From Burkholderiales bacterium (lineage in GTDB: Bacteria > Pseudomonadota > Gammaproteobacteria > Burkholderiales > Burkholderiaceae_C): a DNA stretch of 64,000 nt. Positions 1 to 7,603 of the stretch are shown one piece after another (the stretch's first letter is position 1; every line of letters begins with the position of its first letter). The position numbers were made by a program, and so were the translations under genes. The stretch spans positions 1 through 64,000 of the forward strand of contig JACRPO010000010.1 of the NCBI GenBank assembly GCA_016223165.1, read 5' to 3'. Below the pieces are notes generated by a model, which was given only the letters and a program-made list of their open reading frames with translations, did no database searches and was not told the origin of the DNA.

Positions 1-67
1 GCTTGGACAGGGACTGCAACTCCCGATCAGTCGCGGCATCCAGTTCGATCTTCTCGGCAACTCGCAT
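1..67 (-). mobile_element. IS630-family transposase, N-terminal 22 residues (cut by window edge)
   Basis: On the minus strand an ATG at 65-67, with an AGGAGG ribosome binding site eight bases upstream (76-81), opens a frame of 22 residues beginning MRVAEKIEL that runs off the window. This opening resembles IS630-family DDE transposases as I know them (TA target duplication). The strip 68-122 would hold the element's end; the near-palindrome AAGTTCTATAACTT at 109-122 may belong to the terminal repeat. The neighbouring EamA gene lacks its 5' part exactly here, which fits an insertion. With only 22 residues visible the family call is moderate. Confidence 0.6.
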
Positions 68-122
68 CGCTCCGCCCTCCTGGGCGATTGGAGTATGCCG
101 GGGCCGATAAGTTCTATAACTT

Positions 123-443
123 CACGCGCACTACACTAGCATCGTCCGGCTCGCCATGCTCTTGCCTTGGCTGCTGTCGCACCGACGGGAATCTCTCACG
201 TTGATGAAAGGGCATTGGAGGCTTGCCATTGCGGTCGGCGTGCTCTCGCCGCTCTCGTACATTCTGGTTCTCCTGGCGCTGAAAACTGGCGCACCCCTCA
301 GCGTCGTAGCGCCCATGCGAGAGATGTCTATGATGATTGGCGCGCTCTTCGGCCTGTTGATCTTGCGTGAGCGTGTTGGCCCATGGCGTTTGCTCGGCTG
401 CCTGATCTTGATCGCTGGCGTTGTTCTTCTTTCGCGCTCATAG
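123..443 (+). pseudogene. EamA/DMT-family transporter, 5'-truncated C-terminal fragment
   Basis: The frame is open from 120 and ends at 443; the first ATG is at 156. The product covers only the last part of a drug/metabolite transporter: a helix LAIAVGVLSPLSYILVLLAL, then PLSVVAPMREMSMMIGALFG and a final helix ending RLLGCLILIAGVVLLS. Full DMT proteins have ten helices and about 290 residues; this fragment has three or four. The missing 5' part abuts the transposase remnant. An attC site follows 21 bases after the stop in the orientation expected of a gene cassette, so this is probably a cassette gene broken by an IS630-type insertion. Confidence 0.75.
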
Positions 444-464
444 ACGAACCAAGATGGCGCTGCG

Positions 465-542
465 GCCTAACCCTTCGCTCCAGCCGACTCGCTACGGCTG
501 GCTTCGCCAGCCTCCGCGAGCGGCTGAGCTCAAACGTTAGGC
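465..542 (+). other. Integron attC (59-be) recombination site
   Basis: The site begins with GCCTAAC (465-471, fits the inverse core RYYYAAC) and ends with GTTAGGC (536-542, fits the core GTTRRRY). Between them are nested inverted repeats: CAGCCG (481-486) with CGGCTG (521-526), CTCGC (488-492) with GCGAG (516-520), and GGCTGG (496-501) with CCAGCC (507-512) around a five-base loop. Length is 78 bp, within the attC range. It lies just after the EamA fragment in the orientation of a cassette gene followed by its attC. No integrase is visible, so it is a lone cassette or part of an array lacking an integrase. Confidence 0.85.
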
Positions 543-941
543 CGCACCCCGGTCTCAGAATTGAAGTGCAACGCCCCTGGCCAAAGAGGGCGCAGTTCCC
601 GAGAGTGCGTGCACCTACCCCCCGAGCTCGATTTGATTTGCTGCGAGTTGGTGAAGTCGTTGCCGCGCGCATAGCACTCTTTCGTCCCGCCGGGCGCGCA
701 GGTCGCTGCCGCACTTTGCGCTCACCAACACCAACGCCCCACACATGGCGCGCCGGAGCCAGCTATTGCGCGTGGTGGCGTGCCCTTGAGCGCTTTGGGC
801 TGCGGGTGGACGATTGAGGTCCCGGCTGCGAGGCGGCGCCGGCACCCGCCACTGAGCTGCGGGGCAACCGCCGCGCTGCCGGTCGGCAGTGCATGTCTCG
901 ACGGCTACCATCCGCCCGTCGCATCGAGGTGGCCTCCGCCC
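543..941. other. Intergenic stretch after attC, no gene recognised
   Basis: About 400 bases follow the attC site. Open frames here on both strands are arginine/alanine-rich and look like GC-driven shadows. I see no second attC core site, tRNA or convincing promoter. The stretch may be the remains of a further cassette or plain intergenic DNA before the esterase. Confidence 0.4.
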
Positions 942-1755
942 ATGAATACCCGGATGCGCCGTGCCGCGTTCATCGCCCGCCTGCACGCGTTGCTGTGGGG
1001 GTTGGCGCTGCTGGCCTCGAGCGGTTGTGGCGGTGGCGGCAGCGGCGCGCCGGCGCCGATGCAGGGCTCGACGGAGTCGCACGCGATTGCTTCGCGTGTC
1101 AACGGCCGCACCTATCCGCTGCGCGTCTACTTGCCGCCTGCCAGCGCCGGCGCGCGCTCCACGCTGCCGGTCATCTATGCACTCGACGGCGACTGGTGGT
1201 TCACACAGTTGGTCGACATCGCCGAGGCATCGAGCGCGCGTGATCATCGTGGGCATCGGCAACAACGCCGCCCGCGCAACCGACTATGTGCCGCCCAATT
1301 CCTGCACGCCGGAAGGCGGCGGGCATGCCGCCTATCTGGCGTTCATCCGCAGTGAGCTGATCCCCTACATCGAGCTCGCGGTGGGCGGCAGCCCGGCGCG
1401 GCGCGCCCTCCTGGGCCACTCGCACGGGGGCAGTTTCGTCTACTACGCGCTGTTTGCCGATGCGCCGGGCGCCCACCTCTTCAACGCCTACCTGGCGAGC
1501 GATTCGTCCATGGGCTGCATGCCCTCGGTGGTCGAGAGCTGGGAGGCGGCGTACGCCGCCTCGTTTGCCGCGTTGCCTGTGCGCCTGCACATGTCGCACA
1601 CCGCGACCAACACCCTCGACGCCGCGTTTGCGCAACGCATTCGCGATCGTCGATATACCCAACTGTCGGCCCACGAGCAAGCCTATGGTGGCACGCATAC
1701 CGGAATCATCCCGATGGCATTTGCCGACGCAGTGGCCTTTGCGATCGCGCCGTAG
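942..1755 (+). pseudogene. Putative alpha/beta-hydrolase (esterase) lipoprotein, frameshifted
   Basis: The first frame starts at 942 (MNTRMRR...) with a lipoprotein-type signal peptide ending LLASSGCGGGG, then an N-terminal esterase region with YALDGDWWFTQLVDIAE. The frame then shifts by one base between about 1227 and 1240: the continuation VIIVGIGNNAARATDY and the nucleophile elbow GHSHGGS (G-x-S-x-G) are in the next frame, ending at 1755. A late GGTHTG could supply the histidine. Rejoined, the protein would be about 270 residues, like the esterase D/Fes-type family (PF00756). Either a real frameshift has inactivated the gene or this is a sequencing error. Confidence 0.75.
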
Positions 1756-1767
1756 CATCGACCTCAC

Positions 1768-1840
1768 CGTCCACCTCCTGCCTCCACCTCCTGCCTCCAC
1801 CTTCTGCGTCCACCTTCTGCGTCCACCTTCTGCGTCCACC
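1768..1840. repeat. 13-bp tandem repeat, about 5.6 copies
   Basis: Units CGTCCACCTCCTG / CCTCCACCTTCTG / CGTCCACCTTCTG follow head to tail between the esterase stop and the next start codon. The unit is not a multiple of three and the repeat is non-coding. It ends ten bases before the ATG at 1850, so copy-number change would alter the upstream region of the nitrilase-family gene. Confidence 0.9.
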
Positions 1841-1849
1841 ACGACCACC

Positions 1850-2554
1850 ATGCCCCGCATCGCCATCGCCCAGATCCCCATGCACTGGGAGCTGGCGACC
1901 AACGTGCAGGCGATGAAGCAGGCGATGCAGCTGGCCCGCGCGCAGGGTGCCGGCCTGTGCGCCTTCGCGGAGCTGGCGCTCACCGGGTTTCACCGCCGCA
2001 TCGTCGAGTGGGCCAAGCCCGAGCTGGTGGGCCCGGCCGTGGCGGAGGTGCAGGCGGCGGCCGCGTCGCTCGGCCTCACCGCGCCCGAGGCCACGTTCTT
2101 CGAGCCCGGGGTGGGCCGGCCTGTGCTGCGCGTTTCGTTGAGCCCAGGCGCGCTCGCCTGCACGGCGGTCATCTGCCGCGAGGTCGAAGACCACGATGCG
2201 GTGGTCGCCCAGCTCGCGAGCAGCGGCGTCGAGCTCATCCTCTGGCCCGGCCAGATGCGGCCCGACCCCGCCAAGCCCGCGCAGGATCCGCCGGCCCACG
2301 TCGTGCAGGCGCAGGCCCTCGCCCGCGCCACCGGCGCCTGGGTGGTGCAGACCAACTGGCCCAACGCGCTCAACCGGCCCGAGGAGAGCGAGCACTCCGG
2401 GCACAGCGCCTGCATCGCGCCCAGCGGCGAGCTGCTCTTCCGCCTGCCGCGGCAGGGCTTTGGCGTGGGGGTGTTTTCGCTGGCCGAGCGCAGCTTCGAC
2501 TGGTGCCCGGTGTCGTTCGGGTCGACGGCCACGGCCGGCTCGCCATCTCCTTGA
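1850..2554 (+). CDS. Carbon-nitrogen hydrolase (nitrilase) family protein, shortened
   Basis: 234 residues, starting MPRIAIAQIPMHWE, the usual opening of nitrilase-superfamily enzymes that hydrolyse amide or nitrile C-N bonds. The catalytic glutamate is in FAELALTGF (near residue 44) and the cysteine is in AVICREVED (near 105). The family normally has about 260-300 residues, with roughly 70 between Glu and Cys that carry the catalytic lysine. Here that part is compressed: AAAASLGLTAPEATFFEPG runs straight into the segment just before the cysteine strand and no lysine is seen. An old in-frame deletion is likely, so activity is doubtful. The C-terminus is also short. Start at 1850 chosen because upstream is repeat DNA. 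Confidence 0.8.
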   Translation: MPRIAIAQIPMHWELATNVQAMKQAMQLARAQGAGLCAFAELALTGFHRRIVEWAKPELVGPAVAEVQAAAASLGLTAPEATFFEPGVGRPVLRVSLSPGALACTAVICREVEDHDAVVAQLASSGVELILWPGQMRPDPAKPAQDPPAHVVQAQALARATGAWVVQTNWPNALNRPEESEHSGHSACIAPSGELLFRLPRQGFGVGVFSLAERSFDWCPVSFGSTATAGSPSP

Positions 2555-2597
2555 GGCAGGCTCGTAAGATGGCGGCCCCGCTTGCTTGGGAGTCTGC

Positions 2598-3236
2598 GTG
2601 GTCCCGTCTTCAGACCTGCTGCTTTTCTCCGGTGCCGCGCTGGTGATGGTGCTGACGCCGGGGCCGAACATGATCTACCTCGTCTCGCGCTCCATCTGCC
2701 AGGGCAAGAGGGCGGGCGTGTTGTCGCTCTTCGGCGTGGCCGCCGGGTTCCTCGTGCACATGCTGGCAGCGGCGGTGGGGCTCACGGCGCTGTTCATGGC
2801 CATCCCGGTGGCCTACGAGGCGCTCAAGTGGGCGGGCGCGCTGTACCTGCTATATCTCGCCTGGCAGGCCGTGAGGCCGGGTGCGCGATCGCCGTTCGAA
2901 GCGCGGGCGCTGCCGGTCGACCCACCGAGGAAGCTGTTCTTCATGGGCTTCCTCACCAACGCGCTGAACCCGAAGATCGCCGTCTTCTACCTGGCGATCT
3001 TTCCGCAGTTCGTCTCGCCGGAGCACGGGTCGGTGCTGGTGCAGAGCGTGCAACTCGGCTTCACGCAGATCGCCGTGAGCTTCAGCGTCAACCTCTGCAT
3101 CGTGCTCTCGGCCGCCCGGCTGGCGGCCTGGTTCGCCCGCAGCCCGCGTTGGCTGGCGGCGCAGCGGTACCTGATGGGCACCGTGCTGGCCATGCTCGCG
3201 GTGCGCCTGGCGCTCGAGCCGCGCCGGGCCGCATAG
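2598..3236 (+). CDS. LysE/RhtB-family amino-acid exporter
   Basis: About 212 residues with five or six hydrophobic helices, typical in length for the LysE family of inner-membrane exporters (amino acids, homoserine lactones). The diagnostic TPGPNM follows the first helix (ALVMVLTPGPNMIYLVSRS) and the middle loop carries FFMGFLTNALNPKIAVFYLA, both family signatures. The GTG at 2598 is chosen because GGGAG lies five bases upstream; a TTG at 2586 would add four residues. The substrate cannot be told from the sequence. Confidence 0.88.
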   Translation: MVPSSDLLLFSGAALVMVLTPGPNMIYLVSRSICQGKRAGVLSLFGVAAGFLVHMLAAAVGLTALFMAIPVAYEALKWAGALYLLYLAWQAVRPGARSPFEARALPVDPPRKLFFMGFLTNALNPKIAVFYLAIFPQFVSPEHGSVLVQSVQLGFTQIAVSFSVNLCIVLSAARLAAWFARSPRWLAAQRYLMGTVLAMLAVRLALEPRRAA

Positions 3237-3300
3237 ACCGCCGCCCCGGCAGCACGTTCCTCGTACCGCAGGCCGCCCGGGCCGAACTGGGGCTGACAGG

Positions 3301-3879
3301 ATGACCGAAGACCCCTGGCTGGACCGGTGGCTGCCCACGATCGAGGCGCGCGCCCGCACCGGGCGCGTGCTCGAAGTGGGGTGCGGTGCGGGCCACGACA
3401 CCGAGACGCTGCTGCGTGCCGGCTTGCGCGTCGTCGCTTTCGACATCGCGGCCGAGCAGGTGCAGGCGGCCCGGCTGCGCGCACCCGGCGCCGAGATCCA
3501 CTGCCAGAGCGTGCTCGATCGCTTTCCGCTGGAGGGCACCGGCGTGCCGGTCATCGTCGCCAGCCTGTCGCTGCACTACTTCCCGTGGGCGCAGACGATG
3601 CAGCTCTTCGACAGGCTGCGCCAGACGCTGGCCGCCGATGGCCTGTTGCTCTGCCGCTTGAACTCGACGGACGACCACCACTTCGGCGCGAGCGGGCACG
3701 CGGAGATCGAACGCCACTACTACCGGGTGCGCGGGCAGCCCAAGCGCTTCTTCGACCGCGAAGACCTCGACGCCCTCTTCGCGGCGGGGTGGCGCATCGT
3801 GTCCATCCAGCACGCGCACACCGGCAAGTACGTGGCTACGAAGGCGCTCTGGGAGGTGGCGGCCGAGAGGGCCGCCTGA
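3301..3879 (+). CDS. Class I SAM-dependent methyltransferase
   Basis: 192 residues. Motif I is VLEVGCGAGHDTETLL (about residues 22-37), followed by an acidic strand VVAFDIA for the adenosine ribose and a motif-IV-like VIVASLSLHYFPW. This is the small Rossmann-fold methyltransferase type (Methyltransf_11/25) without added domains. Its stop abuts the next gene's ATG, so the two are probably co-transcribed. The methyl acceptor is unknown. Confidence 0.85.
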   Translation: MTEDPWLDRWLPTIEARARTGRVLEVGCGAGHDTETLLRAGLRVVAFDIAAEQVQAARLRAPGAEIHCQSVLDRFPLEGTGVPVIVASLSLHYFPWAQTMQLFDRLRQTLAADGLLLCRLNSTDDHHFGASGHAEIERHYYRVRGQPKRFFDREDLDALFAAGWRIVSIQHAHTGKYVATKALWEVAAERAA

Positions 3880-5073
3880 ATGACCCACATGAAAACAGCC
3901 ATCAAGATGGTGGCGTCCTGGGCTGTGGTTGGTGCCGCGCTCGCCGCGCTGCCCGGGTGCGACCCGGCGGGCACGCTCGGGCCGCCCGTGCGCTACGGGC
4001 CGCCGGGCATGGTGCAAGGGGACGGCGAGGATTTCCTGTGGGCGCTGTTCAGGCTCGAGGAGACGCGGCGGTACACGTCCCAGATCCGCTATCACTTCGA
4101 GCTCCAGGTCTACGACACCCGCACGACGCAGCGCGCCTGGACGCGGCGCCTGCTCACCGTGCCCCATGACGAGGGCGGCCACAACGCGACGGCGCGTCTG
4201 CTCGGCGTGGATGGCGCGGTTGTCTGGCTGTTCCTGCACACGCAGCCCGCGGCGCTCTCCAGCGCCGATGGCACGGTGGTGGCCGATCGCGTGCGCATCG
4301 AAGCGGCCAACCCGGGCCTGCAGGGCCTCGTTCCCTCGGAACTGAACTTCTACGCCTTCGACGAAGGGCTGGTCATGACGACGGCGGACGCGCGCCGCTG
4401 GCGCATCAATGCGCCCGACTTCAAGGCCAGGCCCTACACGCCCGCCAGCGAAGCCAGGTTTCGTCACCTGAGCTACATGGCCACGCAATGGAACGGTGGC
4501 TATCAAACCAAGGACTTTCTCGTCCGCCAGGGCCGGCTGTGGGAGCGTTGGATCGGCCTGCACACCGACAAGGAGGCGGCCGATGTGGGCAATGACGCCT
4601 TCGGCGACAAACTGAAAAGCCCCATGGGCGCGGGCGACGATGGCGCCCTGGCGCGCCGCAGGTTGTGGACAGCGCGCATCGGCAAGACGCGCGAGTTCTC
4701 CGAGGGCAGGCACGACCGCCTGTTCGATCTGACGCCCCTGCCGGGAACGGCGGAATACATTCAAGGCGGGTTCCTGAATCAGCAGGGCACCAAGGCACCG
4801 TGGTTGCTGAGCCAGCCCGATGGCGCTCTCGTCCTGCACCGCACGCGCATCGATGCCCAAGGCCGCCTGGCGCTCGCGCGCCTGGACAACCAGTTGCGTG
4901 AGCAATGGAAGACGGTGCTGCCCTGCACCGAAATCAACAACCGCTGGCAGTGGCCCGACCGCTTGTTGCTGCTGGGCAAGGAGGAGGGCGCCGATGTGGA
5001 CGCGCCCCGCCTCCCCGAGCGCCTGGTGGTGGTTGACCTGGCCACGGGCCAGCTGCAGCGCAACCCGCCCTGA
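3880..5073 (+). CDS. Putative lipoprotein, PA2928-family-like
   Basis: 397 residues. The N-terminus (MKTAIKM...GAALAALPGC) is a lipoprotein signal with the lipobox cysteine near residue 27. The rest is beta-rich and reads like a propeller-type protein: FELQVYDTRTTQRAWTRRLL, ERWIGLHTDKEAADVG and RLVVVDLATGQLQRNPP near the end. This resembles the uncharacterised PA2928 family as I remember it; no catalytic site is apparent. Start is the ATG directly after the methyltransferase stop; a second ATG at 3889 is possible. Function unknown. Confidence 0.65.
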   Translation: MTHMKTAIKMVASWAVVGAALAALPGCDPAGTLGPPVRYGPPGMVQGDGEDFLWALFRLEETRRYTSQIRYHFELQVYDTRTTQRAWTRRLLTVPHDEGGHNATARLLGVDGAVVWLFLHTQPAALSSADGTVVADRVRIEAANPGLQGLVPSELNFYAFDEGLVMTTADARRWRINAPDFKARPYTPASEARFRHLSYMATQWNGGYQTKDFLVRQGRLWERWIGLHTDKEAADVGNDAFGDKLKSPMGAGDDGALARRRLWTARIGKTREFSEGRHDRLFDLTPLPGTAEYIQGGFLNQQGTKAPWLLSQPDGALVLHRTRIDAQGRLALARLDNQLREQWKTVLPCTEINNRWQWPDRLLLLGKEEGADVDAPRLPERLVVVDLATGQLQRNPP

Positions 5074-5098
5074 GGGCGAGCAACGCCATCGAGCCTGC

Positions 5099-5130
5099 CC
5101 AGGCAGACACCAGGCAGACACCAGGCAGAC
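5099..5130. repeat. 11-bp tandem repeat, about 2.7 copies
   Basis: AGGCAGACACC is repeated at 5101-5111 and 5112-5122 with a partial third copy to 5130, in the 177-base gap between the lipoprotein gene and the isochorismatase-family gene. It is non-coding, and nothing else is recognised in the gap. Confidence 0.8.
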
Positions 5131-5250
5131 CGGCGTCAGCCTGGAGATCGTTGGCGCGGGCCGACCGTGCATGATCTCGGCCGCCCGGGCGCCCGACCCT
5201 GGTGGCTATGATGGGCCGCCGCGCTTCTCATCTCGTCGGAGGCAGACGCC

Positions 5251-5826
5251 ATGGCAACGGTACGTGAGGGCAACAGGCCCGTGATGGTGGTGGTGGACGT
5301 GCAGGTGGGCGTCATGAAAGAGGCCTGGGAGGCGCCGCGCGTCATCGGCAACGTCGCGCGCGCCGTCGAGCGGGCGCGCTCCGAGGCGGTGCCGGTGGTC
5401 TGGGTCCAGCACTCGAACCACGAGCTCCCCACGGGTTCGGCGCAATGGCAGTGGGTCCCCGAGCTCGTGCCGGCCGAAGGGGAGGCAGTCATCCACAAGA
5501 AGTACAACTCCGCGTTCGAGCAGACGTCCCTCGAGTCCGAGCTCGCCGATCTCGGCGCCACCCACATCGTGCTCGCCGGCGCCGCGACCAACTGGTGCAT
5601 CCGGGCCACGGCGTACGGGGCATTGGATCGCGGCTACGACCTGACGCTCGTGAAGGATGCGCACACGACCGAGTCGATGCCTCTCGAAGGCGGGGTGACG
5701 ATCGCGGCCGAGGCCGTGGTGCAGGAACTGAACATCGCCATGAAGTGGCTCGAATATCCCGGCCTGAAGAACGACGCGGCCAGCGCGAACGACGTGAAGT
5801 TCGCCGTGCCGGGTGGCAGCAGGTAG
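5251..5826 (+). CDS. Cysteine hydrolase, isochorismatase-like family
   Basis: 191 residues. The triad of the family is visible: aspartate in VMVVVDVQVGV (near residue 14), lysine in AVIHKKYNSAFEQT (near 86) and cysteine in AGAATNWCIRATA (near 116). Such soluble enzymes hydrolyse amide or enol-ether bonds in small molecules (nicotinamidase and isochorismatase relatives). The segment LVKDAHTTES is also typical. The final 20 residues (NDAASANDVKFAVPGGSR) are an extra tail. The neighbours give no pathway. Confidence 0.88.
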   Translation: MATVREGNRPVMVVVDVQVGVMKEAWEAPRVIGNVARAVERARSEAVPVVWVQHSNHELPTGSAQWQWVPELVPAEGEAVIHKKYNSAFEQTSLESELADLGATHIVLAGAATNWCIRATAYGALDRGYDLTLVKDAHTTESMPLEGGVTIAAEAVVQELNIAMKWLEYPGLKNDAASANDVKFAVPGGSR

Positions 5827-5887
5827 GCAGCAGCAAGCAGGCGTCCGGTCAGGTCGTCGCGAACGTGCGGCAACGCCGGGCCGAGCG

Positions 5888-6652
5888 ATGAGCCGTGCAC
5901 ACCTGGCGTCGACCGACGAGTTTCCGCCCGGCCCTCGTCCACCGCTGCTGCCGGCGGCGGCGCGCGAGTTGGCGCTCGCCGCCAGGGCAAGGGCAGTGAT
6001 CCTCGTCGAGGGCTGGAGCGACCAGGCGGCCGTCGACACCTTGGCGCGCCGGCGCGGCTGCGATCTCCGGGCCGAAGGCATCCTCACCGTACCCATCGGT
6101 GGCGTGACGAACCTCGGCGCGTTCGTCGAGATGTTCGGCCCGGTCGGCGCGTTCGGCTCGTCCGGCTCGTCCGGCTCGTCCGGCCCGTCCGGCCCGTCCG
6201 GCCCGTCCGGCTCCTCGGGGCTCGGCCTCGGTTTGTCGGGCCTGTGTGACGCCGCCGAAGAAGCGTATGCGAGGCGCACGCTCGAGCGGGCAGGGATGGG
6301 CACGCATCTCACCCGTGCCGGCCTGGAGGCCCTGGGCTTCTTCGTCTGCGAAGCCGACCTCGAGGACGAGTTGATCCGTGCCCTGGGCACGACGGCGGTG
6401 CTGGCGGTGCTCGAAGCGCAGCGCGAGCTCGAGGCGTTTCGCCGCTTCCAGGAGCAGCCGGCGCAGAAGGGGCGCAGCCTGCACGCGCAGCTGCATCGCT
6501 TCATGGGCACGCGCGCGCGGCGCAAGATCCGCTACGGCTCGCTGCTCACCGAGGCGATCGATCTCGCGCTGATGCCGCGAGCCCTCGAGCGCGTTCTCGC
6601 GCACGCGCGTGCGCAGGCGTCGGGCGGATCGCCTGAGGCGCCCACTCGGTGA
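5888..6652 (+). CDS. TOPRIM nucleotidyl transferase/hydrolase domain protein
   Basis: 254 residues from ATG 5888. The TOPRIM fold is shown by AVILVEGWSDQAAVDTLARR (glutamate loop, near residues 38-57), the glycine loop VPIGGVTN and the acidic GLCDAAEE (near 119-126), followed by GFFVCEADLEDELIRALG. This matches stand-alone OLD-type TOPRIM proteins usually near 200 residues. The extra length comes largely from a Gly/Ser/Pro repeat between the glycine loop and the acidic motif, encoded by the 9-bp repeat at 6152-6213. Likely metal-dependent phosphotransfer on nucleic acid or nucleotide; target unknown. Confidence 0.82.
   Translation: MSRAHLASTDEFPPGPRPPLLPAAARELALAARARAVILVEGWSDQAAVDTLARRRGCDLRAEGILTVPIGGVTNLGAFVEMFGPVGAFGSSGSSGSSGPSGPSGPSGSSGLGLGLSGLCDAAEEAYARRTLERAGMGTHLTRAGLEALGFFVCEADLEDELIRALGTTAVLAVLEAQRELEAFRRFQEQPAQKGRSLHAQLHRFMGTRARRKIRYGSLLTEAIDLALMPRALERVLAHARAQASGGSPEAPTR
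6152..6213 (+). repeat. 9-bp tandem repeat inside the TOPRIM gene
   Basis: About seven units of TCGTCCGGC / CCGTCCGGC encode a (Gly-Ser-Ser)3-(Gly-Pro-Ser)3 linker within the TOPRIM domain. The unit is a multiple of three, so copy-number changes keep the frame and alter only linker length. Confidence 0.9.
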
Positions 6653-6762
6653 GCTCGGTGACCCCGGTGACGGCCCACGCGGCCCGCACGATGACGGCCC
6701 ACTGCTTGCGGTCGTACAGTCTGCGGCCTGTGCCACCGTGTCGGCACACCAGGAGGTCACCC

Positions 6763-7050
6763 ATGCATGCTTTCCGCCCCGGGCCGCTGGCCGCGAGATG
6801 GGCCCCGATGGCCCTGCTTGCCCTGCTTGCCCTGTTGGGTTTGGCGGCCACCGCCCTGATGTCCGGGCCGGCCAGGTCACAGATCAACGCGAGCCCCAGC
6901 TGGGTTCCGATCGGCGTGTCGACGAGCGGCACGTCCAGCACGGTCTGGTTCCACGAGCCTTCGTCGCGGCAGGCCGTCGCCTGCCGCGCCATCGAATCGC
7001 AGGGCAACGCGCTGTCGGGCGTTCAATGCGTGGTGGGCAAGCTGCCCTGA
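6763..7050 (+). CDS. Small secreted or membrane-anchored hypothetical protein
   Basis: 95 residues from ATG 6763, set by AGGAGG eight bases upstream. Residues 14-38 form a hydrophobic signal peptide or anchor (MALLALLALLGLAATALMSG), its DNA being a short TTGCCCTGC repeat. The mature part is Ser/Thr-rich (SWVPIGVSTSGTSSTVWFHE) with two cysteines, VACRAIE and VQCVVGKLP, that could form a disulphide. I do not recognise the family. The next gene starts 15 bases downstream. Confidence 0.7.
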   Translation: MHAFRPGPLAARWAPMALLALLALLGLAATALMSGPARSQINASPSWVPIGVSTSGTSSTVWFHEPSSRQAVACRAIESQGNALSGVQCVVGKLP

Positions 7051-7065
7051 TGGGGGCGCAGACGA

Positions 7066-7593
7066 ATGCGCGTCGCACTTCTCAGCGCCGATCATGTGCA
7101 GCCGTACCGGGTGCTCATGCTCGAGGCCTATGCCCTGTCGCCCGACGCGTTCACGTCGACGGCTGAGGAGCGCGCGGCCGAGCCGGATTCGTGGTGGGCC
7201 CGGCGGCTCGCCGATCCGTCGGGCCTGACGGCCGCGTTCGGCGCCTTCAGCGGCGAAGAACTCGTCGGCACCGTCGCGCTCGAGTTCTCGAACAAGCCGA
7301 AGACGCGGCACAAGGGGCAGCTCATCGGCATGTACGTCAAGCCGCAGGCCCGCGGAACGGGTGTGGGCCGGCTGCTCGTGCAAGCCGCGCTCTCCTACGC
7401 TGCGGCGCGGCCGGGCGTCGAGGTGCTGACGCTGACGGTGACGCAGGGCAACGTGCCGGCGGAATCGCTCTACAGCTCGCTCGGCTTCAAGTTGTTCGGC
7501 GTCGAGCCGATGGCCCTGCGGGTGGCGTCTGGCTACCTGGCCAAGGTGCACATGTGGGCGCTGCTGCGTGGCGGCGCCGAGACAGCGGCCTGA
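7066..7593 (+). CDS. GNAT-family N-acetyltransferase
   Basis: 175 residues. The acetyl-CoA pyrophosphate loop is QARGTGVGRLLVQAAL (near residues 103-118), preceded by the strand GQLIGMYVKP, and the C-terminal part has VPAESLYSSLGFKLFG, the usual 'Y...GF' of GNATs. The acceptor is unknown. It lies 15 bases after the small secreted protein and 10 bases before the VOC gene, suggesting one transcript. Confidence 0.85.
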   Translation: MRVALLSADHVQPYRVLMLEAYALSPDAFTSTAEERAAEPDSWWARRLADPSGLTAAFGAFSGEELVGTVALEFSNKPKTRHKGQLIGMYVKPQARGTGVGRLLVQAALSYAAARPGVEVLTLTVTQGNVPAESLYSSLGFKLFGVEPMALRVASGYLAKVHMWALLRGGAETAA

Positions 7594-7603
7594 CCTCGAG
7601 AAA

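Noticed and set aside
383..817. Plus-strand frame covering the attC site
   Set aside because: It runs through the attC palindrome and has no recognisable domain or ribosome site.
1768..1840. Possible CRISPR array
   Set aside because: Units are 13 bases, head to tail, with no unique spacers; no cas genes are in the window.
3088..5172. Long minus-strand frame opposite the methyltransferase and lipoprotein genes
   Set aside because: Composition typical of an antisense shadow; the plus-strand genes have signal peptide, SAM motif and ordered starts.
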